64,000 nucleotides of DNA, taken from NCBI RefSeq assembly GCF_000685965.1, contig NZ_JMLE01000018.1, positions 1-64,000 of the forward strand, given 5' to 3'. The notes under the pieces are model-generated. The model was not told where the DNA came from. It searched no databases and saw nothing but the letters and a program-made list of their open reading frames with translations. Position numbers and translations under genes: made by a program. Position 1 is the stretch's first letter; every line of letters begins with the position of its first letter. Source of the DNA: Arthrobacter sp. UNC362MFTsu5.1. GTDB taxonomy: Bacteria > Actinomycetota > Actinomycetes > Actinomycetales > Micrococcaceae. This document shows positions 62,742 to 64,000 of the stretch, piece after piece.

Positions 62742-64000
62742 TCACACTCCTGATTGGGCCACTGCGGCCTGTGGAAGGACAGGCGTTTCGGAGGTGACGA
62801 CGTCCACCGTGAGGGCTCCGGCGCAGTCGGGGCAGTAGTACTCCCTGAGCAGGACTGCGGGTTCCTCCAGTCGTAGGCGCACATTCATGTCGAGCTCGGC
62901 GTACCGCTCGGATACGGCCCGCTCGTGGGCAACCGCGGTCTCCCGCCAGTTCCCCTCCCCGAGGTCGCCTCCGCAGTAGCCGCAGGCCCATATGCCGTTC
63001 GCTGTCCTCACGATTGAGATGCCGTTTCCAGCCTGCGGGGTTTGCTGCGCAGCCGTCGGCTCAGCCCCGATGCGGGCACGGCGGATCTCACGCCGTAACG
63101 CTTCAGTCGCCTCCGCATCGGCCGCACCTTCGACCAGTTCCACCCCGTACGCTGCGCGGGCGTGTTTGGCCGTGATGTAGCCCGACGCAACATCTTCGGC
63201 CACGAGGGAGGGGTCCCGCAGCAGCGGGTCTCCCAGGCCGCCGCCTCCGCCAGAAGTGGCCAGCCAGACGTCATGGGGATTGATCGTCAGGTGGGTGACC
63301 TTCGAGGCCAGCCGTGGCGCCGTCCCATCTACTGTCTCCCGGGTCGGCAACCGGCCGGCGGCGAGCAGGGACGGCACGTTAGTATCGCGCAGGATGGAGA
63401 AGCTGCCTGACGAGGCCGGATGGCCGCCACCGAAGCCGCGTGGTGGAACTTCGGCGCATGCGTTGAAGCCGGGCCCGGAGGCCCCGCTGTCTCCGAGGAT
63501 TGTGTAGGCCTGCTCGAGCCCCTGACCACCGCGGGTGATACCAGGGCCACCAGAGTTCGGCACTACCCGACGCCACAGGAAGAGCACGGGATCGGAAGCC
63601 TCGTGGGTTTCGACATCGGCCATCGCACAGCCGGTAAGGCACGTGCAGCCGTATGCGTCCTGACCGTCGTGGCCGGTCTGCGCTCCCCCACCCTCACCGA
63701 CGGCGTTGTCGGTGTAGAACATAACCGAGTGGCCGCCGTGCTGGTTTGGGCCGAACGTGGCATTGGCCGGGTAGCCGTCCTGAGCCTGGCCGGCTACCCT
63801 CGATCGCAGCTCAGCATCCCCGCTCAGCGAGAGTGCCTGGGACAGCGTGTCCTTGACCATCTTCGCAACACGCAGCCCGACCTCGGAGTGCGCGTTGCTG
63901 ACGGGCGCCGGCGGCACGGAGTTAACGATGGTGCCCCGCGGCCCCAGATCGAAGGAGAGCGGGCGCCATATGCCCCCGTTGAGAGGGAGATCTCCGTACC
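62742..64000 (-). CDS. Hydantoinase B/oxoprolinase-family protein (partial, runs off the right edge)
   Basis: The frame is open from the stop at 62742 to base 64000; its 5' end is outside. From the edge it reads YGDLPLNGGIWRPLSFDLGPRGTIVN and PPAPVSNAHSEVGLRVAKMV, then HGGHSVMFYTDN, SGGPGITRGGQGLEQAYTIL and SGGGGGLGDPLLRDPSLVAEDVASGYITAKHARAAYGV, all HyuB landmarks. A C-terminal zinc-ribbon-like part with CGYCGGDLG and YYCPDC pairs, as in acetophenone/acetone carboxylase-type subunits, follows. With a HyuA partner (not seen) such enzymes hydrolyse or carboxylate small substrates using ATP. GTG 63917 is inside the conserved part and is not the start. Confidence 0.9.
   Translation of the reverse strand, partial: YGDLPLNGGIWRPLSFDLGPRGTIVNSVPPAPVSNAHSEVGLRVAKMVKDTLSQALSLSGDAELRSRVAGQAQDGYPANATFGPNQHGGHSVMFYTDNAVGEGGGAQTGHDGQDAYGCTCLTGCAMADVETHEASDPVLFLWRRVVPNSGGPGITRGGQGLEQAYTILGDSGASGPGFNACAEVPPRGFGGGHPASSGSFSILRDTNVPSLLAAGRLPTRETVDGTAPRLASKVTHLTINPHDVWLATSGGGGGLGDPLLRDPSLVAEDVASGYITAKHARAAYGVELVEGAADAEATEALRREIRRARIGAEPTAAQQTPQAGNGISIVRTANGIWACGYCGGDLGEGNWRETAVAHERAVSERYAELDMNVRLRLEEPAVLLREYYCPDCAGALTVDVVTSETPVLPQAAVAQSGV

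Noticed and set aside
62568..62753. 61-codon plus-strand frame after the hairpin at 62551
   Set aside because: It overlaps the better supported minus-strand GntR fragment and has no domain or ribosome site.

Overview
The window is high-GC actinobacterial DNA. Gene content (Lsr2, MsiK-dependent type sugar ABC importers without their own ATPase, an L-fucose oxidation pathway, DUF2188, many FCD/LysR/MarR regulators) and protein style fit the Micrococcaceae, most likely Arthrobacter or a relative such as Pseudarthrobacter or Paenarthrobacter. No rRNA, tRNA, replication or conjugation gene was found. The content is almost wholly accessory catabolism, as on a genomic island or large plasmid.

Layout. 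1-2.6 kb: 5' part of a secreted surface protein, two small membrane proteins and an Lsr2 nucleoid protein. 2.9-6.2 kb: a serine recombinase with its probable res repeats, two membrane-anchored hypotheticals and a pRiA4b ORF-3-like protein. 6.6-18.3 kb: an L-fucoside island with a broken MFS gene, GH29 alpha-L-fucosidase, sugar ABC importer, FCD-type GntR regulator and a divergent operon encoding the complete non-phosphorylating route from L-fucose to pyruvate and lactate. 18.9-34.7 kb: two small paralogous proteins, then a tripartite tricarboxylate transporter with an RraA aldolase, an aldehyde dehydrogenase, a SsuABC-like importer with two paralogous binding proteins, and a tautomerase / PrpD / HpcH aldolase / SMP-30 operon under LysR control, for an unidentified acid. 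35-43.9 kb: truncated nucleotidyltransferase, AsnC regulator, M20 amidohydrolase and MHS-type MFS pair, a second MFS with a metallo-beta-lactamase hydrolase and LysR. 44.2-49.4 kb: two DUF202 proteins, MarR, and a homogentisate operon (hmgA, an unknown gene, fahA). 50.3-60.8 kb: a lactose/galactoside island (TetR, ABC importer, LacZ, mutarotase, GalE, PfkA). 60.9-64 kb: a third copy of the small paralogous protein, a decayed ATPase, DUF2188 and the C-terminal part of a hydantoinase B / acetone-carboxylase-type subunit running off the window.

The most striking structural signal is a family of about seven 28-bp sites (arms like ACTTGACSNAA and TTATCGGCYCT around a variable 6-bp centre) that resembles the actinobacterial XerCD dif site. 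They lie at the joints between the catabolic islands, and three of them end a dispersed composite repeat of about 400 bp (18.5, 39.9 and 49.8 kb). Truncated genes cluster at the same joints. This suggests that the region was assembled from mobile modules, possibly by Xer-type recombination as in pdif modules of Acinetobacter plasmids. That interpretation is inference; the sites and repeats themselves are read directly from the sequence.

Regulatory logic is visible in places: a CATCNGATG operator occurs three times around the fucose regulator, and a 26-bp palindrome overlaps the hmgA promoter beside a divergent marR gene.
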